64,000 bases of DNA from an uncultured Clostridia bacterium (GTDB taxonomy: Bacteria > Bacillota > Clostridia > Lachnospirales > Anaerotignaceae), in the NCBI GenBank assembly GCA_910587735.1, contig CAJUNT010000006.1, forward strand, positions 1 through 64,000, read 5' to 3'. Shown one piece after another: positions 1-8,065 of the stretch. Position 1 is the first letter of the stretch, and every line of letters starts with the position of its first letter. Made by a program: the position numbers and the translations under genes. The notes below the pieces were generated by a model. The model saw only the letters and a program-made list of their open reading frames with translations. It did no database searches and was not told where the DNA came from.

Positions 1-60
1 TGAGAACGCAATTCATCCCCCACCTAAGAGGTGGGGGAATTCTTGCTGAAATTAGTTAAA
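1..60. mobile_element. Candidate IS200/IS605-type end hairpin
   Basis: A perfect stem lies at 10-41: CCCCCACCT (17-25), a 3-nt loop, AGGTGGGGG (29-37), extended by AATT on both sides. Neither strand has a T-run after the stem, so it is not a canonical intrinsic terminator. GC-rich subterminal hairpins of this kind, next to TTCTTGC, are typical of IS200/IS605 element ends. The transposase or TnpB gene would lie off the left edge. It starts about 20 bp after the prkC stop, where rsgA commonly follows in Firmicutes. The family assignment is inference. Confidence 0.4.
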
Positions 61-72
61 ATGCAATCATAT

Positions 73-2283
73 TTAGAATGCATCACTCCACATTTGAACA
101 CCATCAATGTAGCAAGTAATCTGTCCATCTCCCGAACCTGAAATTGGCACAGAAAATGGTAATGATTTTTGTTCATCTAATACAACACTTTCACCATTAT
201 CATCTGTTTTTACAATTTTAATGTGTGCCTTTGTCACACCTGCCGCTGGCGGATTTACAGTATATGTTTTTGTTTTTGTATTTTGTATAGGTTGCTGTGG
301 CTGTTCTGGTGTTTGATTTTCTGGTGCTTGATTTTCTGGTGTTTGCTCTTCTGGCTGTTGTGTATTTTCTTCAGGTTCATTTTGTTGTGATTTTCCTAGG
401 CTAATAACAAGCCCTACTTCTGTTCCCTCTGGTACTTCTTCTCCTACCTCTTTTGTTTGTGTTATTACAATACCTTCTTCAACACTATCACTTTCTGTTA
501 ATGTAACATCTCCCACATTCAATTTAGAAGATTTTAACGCCTTTTCTGCTCTGGATTGTGTTAAGCCTTCTACTTTTGGCACAATAGTCGTTTTGGTTTC
601 TTTTCCTCTCGAAACAACAATACTAATTGTTGTTTCTGCTGTTATTTTAGTACCCTGTGAAGGCGTTTGTTCCATAACGGTTTCCATTTCTGCATCTTCA
701 TCATATTCATAGGATACTTTTGGCTCTTTTCCTATCAAATTTTTAATTTTTTCAACAGCAATTTCTTCCTTATCACCTTTCAAATTTGGCATGGCTTCTT
801 CTGTTGTTTCTTTACCCAGACTAACCGTAACGCCTACCTCCATACCTTTTTTAATATCGCTATTTTCTTCTGTAGACTGTGCTGTAATAATACCTTGTGC
901 ATATCTTTCGCTATAAACAGATTTTTCTTCCACAACACGATAACCGTCTTTTTGTGCCAATTCTTGTGCTGTTTTTAATTCCATTCCTACAAATAACTTT
1001 ACTTTTGCCGTTTCAGAACTATCTCCAAACAATCCTGCTTTTGTACCAAATGCTTTTACACCAATCGCACTAATAATCGCAATAATAATCAATGCTGTTG
1101 CAACTGCTGCAAAAACAACTTTTTTTTCTCTTACCTTATCAAATCCTTGTTCATATTCTTCCTCTTGTCTTGGATTTCTTCTATTCTGCATATCCAATTT
1201 TGGGCGTCTACTTCTTCTAACAGGCTCTACTTCTTCATATTCTCTTTCAAAATCATCATCTTTTGAAATTCTAATATTTTTAATACCTTGCTTTTCTTGT
1301 TTTGCCATCATTTCCTCCGTCGCAGATAATTCCTCTTGTCTTGCCTGCTCCATTCTTCTTGCTTCTGCTTGTTTTTTATTGTTGTCTACTGTCGAAAGAT
1401 ATTGTATTTCAGGCTGTGAGGCTCTTGTTCTGGAAGGCATTTGCTGTGCCATACCATTTGTTTCATTTTTTGCTGCTGCCAATTCTTGTATCATTTCCTC
1501 TATTGTAGCATATCTCTCATCTGCTTTTTTTCTGGTTGCCTTTCTAATAATCATTTCCAAACTTGCAGACACTTTGGGATTATATTGACGAATATCAGGC
1601 AATTCTTCATTAATCTGCTTCATAGCAACAGCAACAGAAGTATTTGCTTGAAAAGGAAGTTGTCCTGTTACCATTTCAAACATTGTAATACCCAAAGAAT
1701 AAATATCGCTTTTTTCATCTACATAACCACCTCTTGCCTGCTCAGGCGAAAAATAATGCACAGAACCCATTGCTGTTGTACTAGTTGTCATTGTTGCACC
1801 ATTTGCCGCTCTTGCAATACCAAAGTCTGTTACTTTAATAATGCCATCTGTACCTACTAATATATTTTGTGGTTTAATATCTCTATGTATAATATGGTTT
1901 TTGTGTGCCTGTGCAATACCAGAAGCAATTTGCATAGAAACATTAATTGTTGATTTAGTATCAAAAGGTGCTTTTTCTTTAATTGCCTGTTTTAATGTAT
2001 CTCCATGCACATATTCCATAACAATAAAATAGACATTACCTTCCTGTCCTACATCATAAACACGCACAATATTAGGGTGAGAAAGTCTTGCAGCAGCTAA
2101 AGCCTCAGAACGAAAGCGTGTTATAAATTCTTCATCGCCTATAAATTCTTCTCTTAGTATTTTCACAGTGACATATCTTTCTAATGTTCTGTCTTTGCCT
2201 CGAAACACAATAGCCATGCCGCCTGAACCTATTTGTTCTAGCAATTCATATCTGTCTAATAATACAGTACCGATTCGCAACAT
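73..2283 (-). CDS. prkC: PASTA-domain Ser/Thr protein kinase PrkC
   Basis: Membrane Ser/Thr kinase of the PrkC/Stk1 family, which senses cell-wall fragments and controls division, wall synthesis and germination. The N-terminal kinase domain has the glycine loop GSGGMAIVF (19-27), Lys41, the catalytic loop HRDIKPQN (Asp135) and DFG (Asp153). A single membrane segment lies near residues 393-415. Three extracellular PASTA repeats follow (about 430-640), then a Pro/Gln/Glu-rich linker and a compact C-terminal domain of about 65 residues not present in minimal PrkC proteins. The start codon is 14 nt after the phosphatase stop, so the two form a writer/eraser operon. Length (736 aa) is normal for the family. 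Confidence 0.95.
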   Translation of the reverse strand: MLRIGTVLLDRYELLEQIGSGGMAIVFRGKDRTLERYVTVKILREEFIGDEEFITRFRSEALAAARLSHPNIVRVYDVGQEGNVYFIVMEYVHGDTLKQAIKEKAPFDTKSTINVSMQIASGIAQAHKNHIIHRDIKPQNILVGTDGIIKVTDFGIARAANGATMTTSTTAMGSVHYFSPEQARGGYVDEKSDIYSLGITMFEMVTGQLPFQANTSVAVAMKQINEELPDIRQYNPKVSASLEMIIRKATRKKADERYATIEEMIQELAAAKNETNGMAQQMPSRTRASQPEIQYLSTVDNNKKQAEARRMEQARQEELSATEEMMAKQEKQGIKNIRISKDDDFEREYEEVEPVRRSRRPKLDMQNRRNPRQEEEYEQGFDKVREKKVVFAAVATALIIIAIISAIGVKAFGTKAGLFGDSSETAKVKLFVGMELKTAQELAQKDGYRVVEEKSVYSERYAQGIITAQSTEENSDIKKGMEVGVTVSLGKETTEEAMPNLKGDKEEIAVEKIKNLIGKEPKVSYEYDEDAEMETVMEQTPSQGTKITAETTISIVVSRGKETKTTIVPKVEGLTQSRAEKALKSSKLNVGDVTLTESDSVEEGIVITQTKEVGEEVPEGTEVGLVISLGKSQQNEPEENTQQPEEQTPENQAPENQTPEQPQQPIQNTKTKTYTVNPPAAGVTKAHIKIVKTDDNGESVVLDEQKSLPFSVPISGSGDGQITCYIDGVQMWSDAF

Positions 2284-2297
2284 GATTATTCACCTCT

Positions 2298-3005
2298 TTA
2301 TATTTCAATTAATATTAATGAAATATTATCCAAGCCGCCTTTTTGATTGGCAAGGAGTACTAACTTTTTGACTTTTTCTTCTGTGGAACATTCTTGCTTT
2401 AATATTGTTGCTATTTCGTTTTGAGATACCATATTACTTAGTCCATCTGTGCAAAGCAGTATTTTATCCCCTTGTTTAATATCTTCTATTACAACATCTG
2501 CCTCTACATCTTCCCTGATACCGATTGCTCTTGTAATGATATTCCTTTTAGGGTGAACTTCTGCCTCTTCTCTTGTAATTGTGCCACTTTTTACCAACTC
2601 CATAACATAAGAATGGTCTGTTGTAATTTGTTTTAAATCATTTTGTCTATATAAATATGCTCGGCTATCCCCCACATAAACAACAAATACTTTACCTTTT
2701 TCTATTGCTGCTGCTACCAGTGTTGTACCCATATCCACAAATTCTATGCTTTGCTTCGACTTTTGAAATACTTTTCTATTGCATATCATAATGGATTTCA
2801 TCATTTTATCCAATATTTCCTCATTTTTAGATTGTTCCATTGCATCTGCAAAAGCAGAAATTGCCGTACTGCTTGCTACTTCTCCAGCATTACAACCTCC
2901 CATACCATCTGCTACTAAATACAAATTTTTTTGCTCATTAATATAAATTGCATCCTCGTTATTCGTTCTTTTCATACCAATTACACAATTGCCAACTGCT
3001 TTCAT
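2298..3005 (-). CDS. prpC: PP2C-family Ser/Thr phosphatase PrpC
   Basis: Metal-dependent PP2C phosphatase that reverses phosphorylation by the adjacent PrkC kinase. Metal-binding motifs are visible: NNEDA near the N-terminus, VADGMGG, GDSRAYL, LCTDGLSN and GGLDNIS near the C-terminus. I chose the ATG at 3005 because GGGAGG lies about 10 nt upstream; an in-frame start 24 nt further upstream has no ribosome binding site. The protein is about 235 aa, cytosolic, the usual size for bacterial Stp/PrpC. It is transcribed just ahead of prkC with a 14-nt gap. Confidence 0.93.
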   Translation of the reverse strand: MKAVGNCVIGMKRTNNEDAIYINEQKNLYLVADGMGGCNAGEVASSTAISAFADAMEQSKNEEILDKMMKSIMICNRKVFQKSKQSIEFVDMGTTLVAAAIEKGKVFVVYVGDSRAYLYRQNDLKQITTDHSYVMELVKSGTITREEAEVHPKRNIITRAIGIREDVEADVVIEDIKQGDKILLCTDGLSNMVSQNEIATILKQECSTEEKVKKLVLLANQKGGLDNISLILIEI

Positions 3006-3088
3006 AATGAAAACACCTCCCAAACACATGGTTTTGTTTTATATATCATAATAAAACTTTATCAAAAAAGTCAAATAGATTACTAAAT

Positions 3089-4135
3089 TTACAAAATCAC
3101 ATTATCTTTTTGATAACTTCTTCTTAACTGTCCGCAAGCTGCATCAATATCACTGCCTAATTTTCTTCTGATTGTTGTTTCAATACCTCTTTTTTGTAAT
3201 ATCTGAGCAAAATGCTGTATCTGTTTTTCATTACTTTTGCTGTAATTTCTTTCTTTTACATCATTAACAGGTATCAAATTAACATGACAAAGCATATCAT
3301 GCAGTTTTTCAGATAATTCCATAGCACAGCTTTCGCTGTCATTTACACCCTTTATCAAAGCATATTCAAATGTAATACGTCTTTTTGTTTTATCGCTATA
3401 TTGTTTACATACATTGCATATTTGTTCCATACTATATTTTTTTGCAATAGGCATAATGCTTTGTCTAATATTATCATTTGACGCATGGAGAGATACTGCT
3501 AATGTAATTTGTAAATTTTCAGAAAGTAAATCATATATTTTATCTACAATACCACAAGTAGAAAGTGTAATATGTCTTTGTCCTAAATGCAATCCTTTTT
3601 CATGGTTTAACAAATGTATAAATCGTATCACATTATCATAATTGTCTAAAGGTTCTCCGCTTCCCATAAGTACTACACCTGAAATACGTTGTCCTACATC
3701 TTTTTGTATTTCATAAATTTGAGAAAGCATTTCTCCTGCTGTCAAATTTCTTTCTACACCATCTAATGTCGAGGCACAAAAACGACAACCCATACGGCAA
3801 CCGGCTTGTGTTGAAATACAAACTGTATTACCATAATCATATCTCATCAAAACACTTTCTATAAGCAAATTATTTTGTATTCCAAATAAATATTTTGTTG
3901 TACTGTCTATATTAGAAATCAACTTTTTTATTTGTTTTACACCAGAAATATCGCCATATTGCTTTAACTTTTCTCTTAAATCTTTTGGAATATTTGTCAT
4001 ATCATCTATTTCTGTAATATGCTTGTTATGCAGCCAATCAAATATTTGTTTTGCTCTAAAAGACGGCTGTTTCCATTGTTTGATAATGCTTCCCCATTCT
4101 TCTAAAGTCATAGAAAGCATATCCATTTTTTCCAT
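3089..4135 (-). CDS. rlmN: Dual-specificity 23S rRNA/tRNA A2503/A37 methyltransferase RlmN
   Basis: Radical SAM methyltransferase that makes 2-methyladenosine at position 2503 of 23S rRNA and at A37 of some tRNAs. The iron-sulfur cluster motif CxxxCxxC is Cys113, Cys117, Cys120 (GCRMGCRFC). The methyl-carrying second cysteine is Cys334 in ACGQLRR near the C-terminus. Also present are GEPLDNYDN and the SLHAS motif. The length (348 aa) is standard. It starts 6 nt after the rsmB stop, in the same operon as rsmB, prpC and prkC. Confidence 0.96.
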   Translation of the reverse strand: MEKMDMLSMTLEEWGSIIKQWKQPSFRAKQIFDWLHNKHITEIDDMTNIPKDLREKLKQYGDISGVKQIKKLISNIDSTTKYLFGIQNNLLIESVLMRYDYGNTVCISTQAGCRMGCRFCASTLDGVERNLTAGEMLSQIYEIQKDVGQRISGVVLMGSGEPLDNYDNVIRFIHLLNHEKGLHLGQRHITLSTCGIVDKIYDLLSENLQITLAVSLHASNDNIRQSIMPIAKKYSMEQICNVCKQYSDKTKRRITFEYALIKGVNDSESCAMELSEKLHDMLCHVNLIPVNDVKERNYSKSNEKQIQHFAQILQKRGIETTIRRKLGSDIDAACGQLRRSYQKDNVIL

Positions 4136-4141
4136 GTTTTG

Positions 4142-5497
4142 TTACTCCTTTCGTATAAAACGAGCAATAAAAAAACCGTCTGTATGATGTATATGAGGGT
4201 ACAATGTAACATATCCCTTTTCTGCTGTTTCTGAATAAAACTCAGAAGGCAAATAAGTACGAATATCCTCTAATTCAAAATTTTTATACTGCTCTAAAAA
4301 CCATTCTACATTTTTTTCATTTTCTTTTTTGCATATTGTACACGTACTATAAACCAGTATGCCATTTTGTTTGACATATTGCGCTGCTTGTTTTAATATA
4401 TTTTTTTGTACTATCAATATATTATCAATATCATTTCCATTTTTTTTCAATCGTATATCTGGTTTTTTTCTTATCAATCCCAATCCAGAGCATGGCGCAT
4501 CTACAAGCACTCTATCAAATGACTTTTCATACTGCTTTTGATATATTGTACCATCCTGTTGTTTTGGTGTAATGATAGAAATAGATAATCTTTCTGCTCC
4601 TTCTTGCAATAATTCCAATTTGTGCTGGTATATATCGCATGAGTAAATATTTCCTTTATTCTGCATTTTTTCTGCTATTAAAAAACTTTTTCCCCCAGGA
4701 GCAGCACAAATATCTAATATACTTTCATTGGGTTGAGGAGAAAGCACTTCCACTGCTGTTACAGAACTTTCATCTTGCACATGAAATTTTCCATCATGAT
4801 AGCTTTGCAATTTTGCAATATTTGCTGTTTTTTGCAAATGCAGTACATTTTGATAATATTTGCTTTCTTTTACCACTATATCACATTGTTCTAATTCCTT
4901 TCTTAATTCCTGCTTTGTTGTGCATAATGTATTTACTACAATACTGACATCTGGAGCTACATTATTTTGTATACAGAGTGCTTTTACAAAATCATAATCA
5001 TATTGATGTAGCCACATTTTTAAAAGCCATATTGGGTGAGAATATTTTAAACAAAGATATTCCACAGCATATTCCTTTTCATCTGGAAGTACTATGCTAT
5101 CTTTCTGTCTGATAGCATTTCTCAGCACAGCATTTACAAAACCTGATAAACTGGTTAAACCTCTTTTTTTAACTAATTTTACAGATTCATCACAGATAGC
5201 ATTTTCAGGAACTTTCATAAAATATAATTGATATATAGCCGTTCTTAACACAGCCAATATATAAGGTTTTATTTTTTTCATTTTGACATGGGAAACATTA
5301 TCTATTACAAAATCAATATAATATAAATTTCGTAATGAACCATTTACAATTTCCGTTACAAATGCCCTATCTTTTGGAGGCATTGCACCATTTTGTCTAA
5401 GTAATTTTCTTAATACTGTTGTGTTATATTTTTCCTCTTTTAAAATTTCCAATAGAGCTTGTACTGCAATCTCTCTTGGATTGATTTGTATTGTCAT
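4142..5497 (-). CDS. rsmB: 16S rRNA m5C967 methyltransferase RsmB
   Basis: SAM-dependent rRNA cytosine-5 methyltransferase. Residues about 5-130 form the NusB-like RNA-binding domain. The Rossmann methyltransferase domain follows, with SAM motif LDICAAPGGK (261-270), DAPCSG (Cys336) and the STC motif carrying the nucleophile Cys386. Length (451 aa) is normal. It is the first gene of rsmB-rlmN-prpC-prkC, preceded by its own sigma-A-like promoter at 5592-5620. Start ATG at 5497 has TAGGAG about 8 nt upstream. Confidence 0.95.
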   Translation of the reverse strand: MTIQINPREIAVQALLEILKEEKYNTTVLRKLLRQNGAMPPKDRAFVTEIVNGSLRNLYYIDFVIDNVSHVKMKKIKPYILAVLRTAIYQLYFMKVPENAICDESVKLVKKRGLTSLSGFVNAVLRNAIRQKDSIVLPDEKEYAVEYLCLKYSHPIWLLKMWLHQYDYDFVKALCIQNNVAPDVSIVVNTLCTTKQELRKELEQCDIVVKESKYYQNVLHLQKTANIAKLQSYHDGKFHVQDESSVTAVEVLSPQPNESILDICAAPGGKSFLIAEKMQNKGNIYSCDIYQHKLELLQEGAERLSISIITPKQQDGTIYQKQYEKSFDRVLVDAPCSGLGLIRKKPDIRLKKNGNDIDNILIVQKNILKQAAQYVKQNGILVYSTCTICKKENEKNVEWFLEQYKNFELEDIRTYLPSEFYSETAEKGYVTLYPHIHHTDGFFIARFIRKE

Positions 5498-5552
5498 TGT
5501 TTTTCTCCTAAAATATTACTGCACTTTTTTCAATCTAAATTAAAACTACTAT

Positions 5553-5569
5553 ATCATTTTGAAAATGAT
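5553..5569. promoter_or_regulatory. 17-bp perfect palindrome in the rsmB leader
   Basis: ATCATTTT-G-AAAATGAT is a perfect 8-1-8 inverted repeat. It falls about 15-30 nt inside the predicted transcript start of the rsmB operon, a position where a repressor site would block transcription. It is somewhat like Fur-family operators but not a consensus match, so the function is inference. Confidence 0.3.
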
Positions 5570-5591
5570 TATTTTCCTCTTATAAAACTAT

Positions 5592-5620
5592 ATTTTACAT
5601 GATACACAGCATTGTCGCAA
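5592..5620 (-). promoter_or_regulatory. Sigma-A-like promoter of rsmB-rlmN-prpC-prkC
   Basis: On the minus strand TTGCGA (5615-5620) and TAAAAT (5592-5597) are separated by exactly 17 nt. The predicted start is near 5585, giving a leader of about 88 nt. The promoter lies between the yugP terminator and rsmB, which supports a separate transcription unit. Confidence 0.6.
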
Positions 5621-5650
5621 CTATTTTTATATTACCATTTTCTTAAAAAT

Positions 5651-5685
5651 ATAAAGGGGAAAGACACTTTTTTAGTATCTTTCCC
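5651..5685 (-). terminator. Intrinsic terminator after yugP
   Basis: An 8-bp stem GGGAAAGA/TCTTTCCC (5657-5685) is followed on the minus strand by a T-rich stretch. It sits just beyond the yugP stop and ahead of the rsmB promoter. Confidence 0.7.
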
Positions 5686-5709
5686 AAATCGCCAACATTT
5701 TTAATCTTT

Positions 5710-6411
5710 TTAATCTCTGTTACGTGATGAAAGTAATGAAAACAGTCTTAATAAATTGACAATAGCTGTTGCTGCGGCAGCAACATATGTCATAGCAGCA
5801 GCCGTCAAAACTTTTTTTGCACCACTTAATTCTGTATCATATAAATAACTTTGATTTTCAAGCGTATATAATGCCCTTCTGGAAGCATCAAATTCTACTG
5901 GTAACGTTACCAGTGTAAATAATACAACAAGTGAAAAAAGTAATACACCTGCTAATATTAAATAATAACTCAAATGTCCATTAATCAGCAATCCTATCAT
6001 AACCAAAGGAATAGACAAATTAGAGCCTATATTGCTAAGAGGTACAACAGCACTTCTTAACCACAAAAAACTGTAATGCTCTGCATGCTGTATAGCATGA
6101 CCTGTTTCATGTGCTGCAACGCCCAATGCTGCCACAGACTGACTACTGTATACAGATTCAGATAATCTCAATACCCTATGGCTTGGGTCATAATGGTCTG
6201 TTAAGTTTCCTGCTACTCTTTCAATTCTAACATCTGATATCCCTGCTGCATTTAACATCTGTCTTGCTACTTCTGCACCTGTCAATCCTCTGCTATTTGC
6301 AAATTTTGAATACTTTTTAAATGTGCTGTTTACACGGAATTGTGCTACAACACTAAATATCATTACAATAAAAAATAATCCCAAATACGATGTATTATAT
6401 CCCCAAATCAT
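5710..6411 (-). CDS. yugP: YugP-type zinc metallopeptidase, membrane-bound
   Basis: Membrane zinc metallopeptidase of the Zn_peptidase_2 (YugP) family. An N-terminal membrane segment spans about residues 9-24. The zinc motif HETGH is His101, Glu102, His105, followed by AIQH. Two further hydrophobic segments lie around 125-170 and one near the C-terminus. The physiological substrate of the family is not established. Start ATG at 6411 has GGAGG 9 nt upstream. The gene lies between fmt and rsmB, its conserved location in Clostridia. Length 233 aa is typical. Confidence 0.9.
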   Translation of the reverse strand: MIWGYNTSYLGLFFIVMIFSVVAQFRVNSTFKKYSKFANSRGLTGAEVARQMLNAAGISDVRIERVAGNLTDHYDPSHRVLRLSESVYSSQSVAALGVAAHETGHAIQHAEHYSFLWLRSAVVPLSNIGSNLSIPLVMIGLLINGHLSYYLILAGVLLFSLVVLFTLVTLPVEFDASRRALYTLENQSYLYDTELSGAKKVLTAAAMTYVAAAATAIVNLLRLFSLLSSRNRD

Positions 6412-6459
6412 ATTTACATTCCTCCATTTCCATTATGAAAAATGTTAGCAATACTTTTT

Positions 6460-6508
6460 TATTTGTTAGTTATATCATATTTTATAAAATATGATACACT
6501 AACAAATA
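6460..6508. repeat. 49-bp near-perfect palindrome upstream of yugP
   Basis: TATTTGTTAGT (6460-6470) pairs with ACTAACAAATA (6498-6508), and the interior ATATCATATTTT pairs with AAAATATGATA, with only a one-base asymmetry. No T-run follows on either strand, so it does not look like a terminator. It lies about 50 bp upstream of the yugP start, in the fmt-yugP spacer. It could be an operator, an RNA processing hairpin or a miniature repeat. Confidence 0.5.
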
Positions 6509-6617
6509 CAGTCAAATGTATTCATGCAATTTATTTACAAATACATATAACTGCGAAATCAATATTTTTTATATGATTTCATAACACCATACGATATTTT
6601 TATTATTTTGTTTGCTT

Positions 6618-7541
6618 TTATGCCAATATTGTACCAATTTCAATACTATGTCCTCTTAAATAGGCATCTGCTGACATTCTTTTTTTGCCTTTTGCCTGTA
6701 CTTCTGTTATCACAATACTTCCATCACCTGCTGTTACAACAAATCCTTTTTTGTTCACTGCTGTTACTTCTCCTATTTTTCCAGATGACTGTTCTATTTT
6801 TTCTGCCTGCCATATTTTAATCATATCATCATGATACATAGTATATGCCGTAGGTGTTGGGTCTAAACCATGTATCAAACAAATAATTTCATCACATTTT
6901 TTTGACCAATCAATATGCCCTGTTTGTTTTGTAATCATAGGCGCATAGCTTGCCTCTTGTTCATTTTGAGGAATCCTTTGGAGTGTGCCTTTCTGTAATC
7001 CTTCTATTGTTTTCAAAAGCAATTCCGCACCTATTACAGACAATTTATTATGAATTCTACCATATGTGTCATTTGGTAAAATATCAATACTTTGTTTTAA
7101 AAGCATATCACCTGTATCCATACCTTTCGCCATATACATTGTTGTTACGCCTGTTTGTTTTTCTCCATTGATAACAGACCATTGCAAAGGTGCTGCGCCT
7201 CTATATTTTGGCAACAAAGAGCCATGTACATTAATACAGCCATATTTTGGCATATTTAATATTTCTTCTGGCAATATTTGACCAAATGCAGTCACTGCAA
7301 TGCAATCTGCATGATATGTTTTTAATTTTTCTATAAATTCTGTTTCTCTTACTCTTGCAGGCTGAAGTACTTCAATACCTAATTGCAATGCTTTTTCTTT
7401 TATGGGAGAAAAAGCCACTTTTTTCCCTCTGCCTTTTGGCTTGTCTGGTTGTGTGATGACAGCAAGTACATCATAATTTTGAGAAAGTATTTCTAATGAA
7501 GGCACCGCAAAATCTGGTGTACCCATAAATATTATTTTCAT
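6618..7541 (-). CDS. fmt: Methionyl-tRNA formyltransferase
   Basis: Formylates Met-tRNAfMet using 10-formyl-tetrahydrofolate for translation initiation. The formyltransferase fold has GTPDFAVPSLE at the N-terminus, the catalytic NVHGSLLPKYRGAAP segment (Asn and His) and MDTGDML (catalytic Asp), plus the C-terminal OB-like domain. I chose the ATG at 7541, which overlaps the def stop as ATGA and has GGGAGG 7 nt upstream; an upstream in-frame start lacks support. Length is about 307 aa. It is translationally coupled to def. Confidence 0.96.
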   Translation of the reverse strand: MKIIFMGTPDFAVPSLEILSQNYDVLAVITQPDKPKGRGKKVAFSPIKEKALQLGIEVLQPARVRETEFIEKLKTYHADCIAVTAFGQILPEEILNMPKYGCINVHGSLLPKYRGAAPLQWSVINGEKQTGVTTMYMAKGMDTGDMLLKQSIDILPNDTYGRIHNKLSVIGAELLLKTIEGLQKGTLQRIPQNEQEASYAPMITKQTGHIDWSKKCDEIICLIHGLDPTPTAYTMYHDDMIKIWQAEKIEQSSGKIGEVTAVNKKGFVVTAGDGSIVITEVQAKGKKRMSADAYLRGHSIEIGTILA

Positions 7542-8008
7542 TCTTTGTCCTCCCATATCGTTTCAGTATCTGGCAATGCTTTATCTGTATAAAGTATACC
7601 GTCTAAATGGTCTGTTTCATGACAAAGTGCTACTGCTAACAGTTCTGTACCTTCCACAACAATTTTTTCTCCATTTCTGTCAAGTGCTTCTACTTTTACA
7701 TATTCTGGACGTTCTACTTGTGCAGTTTTTCCTGGTAAACTCAAACAGCCCTCATCTCCTACTACTGCTCCTTTTGTTTCTACCACAACAGGATTAATCA
7801 TCTCAATTAAGCCTTCTCCTGTATCAATTACAACAACCCTTTTTAATATACCCACTTGAGGCGCAGCTAATCCTACACCATTTGCCTGATACATCGTATC
7901 AGCCATATCATCTAATAATGTTGTAATTTTAGGTGTAATTTCTTTTACCTCTTTACATTTTTTTCTCAATATTTCATCGCCTTTTAAACGAATTTCTCTG
8001 ATAGCCAT
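7538..8008 (-). CDS. def: Peptide deformylase
   Basis: Metalloprotease that removes the N-formyl group from nascent proteins, acting after Fmt and ribosomal synthesis. All three family motifs are present: GVGLAAPQVG, EGCLSLPG (metal-binding Cys) and HETDH (metal-binding His pair and catalytic Glu). The start ATG at 8008 is set by AAAGGAG 9 nt upstream; a longer frame from 8050 has no ribosome binding site and adds a non-homologous basic tail. The product is about 156 aa. It overlaps fmt by 4 nt. Confidence 0.96.
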   Translation of the reverse strand: MAIREIRLKGDEILRKKCKEVKEITPKITTLLDDMADTMYQANGVGLAAPQVGILKRVVVIDTGEGLIEMINPVVVETKGAVVGDEGCLSLPGKTAQVERPEYVKVEALDRNGEKIVVEGTELLAVALCHETDHLDGILYTDKALPDTETIWEDKE

Positions 8009-8065
8009 TTGTTTTTTCTCCTTTCTTAATTTACAGTTTTTCTGAATCATAATGAAATTTTATTA

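Noticed and set aside
1..60. Reading the first hairpin as a prkC terminator
   Set aside because: The stem is strong but no T-run follows in the direction of prkC transcription; an IS end explains it better.
73..2371. Several plus-strand open frames opposite prkC and prpC
   Set aside because: They lie wholly within well-supported minus-strand genes, have no ribosome binding sites and encode low-complexity Phe/Leu/Cys-rich text typical of the antisense of AT-rich genes.
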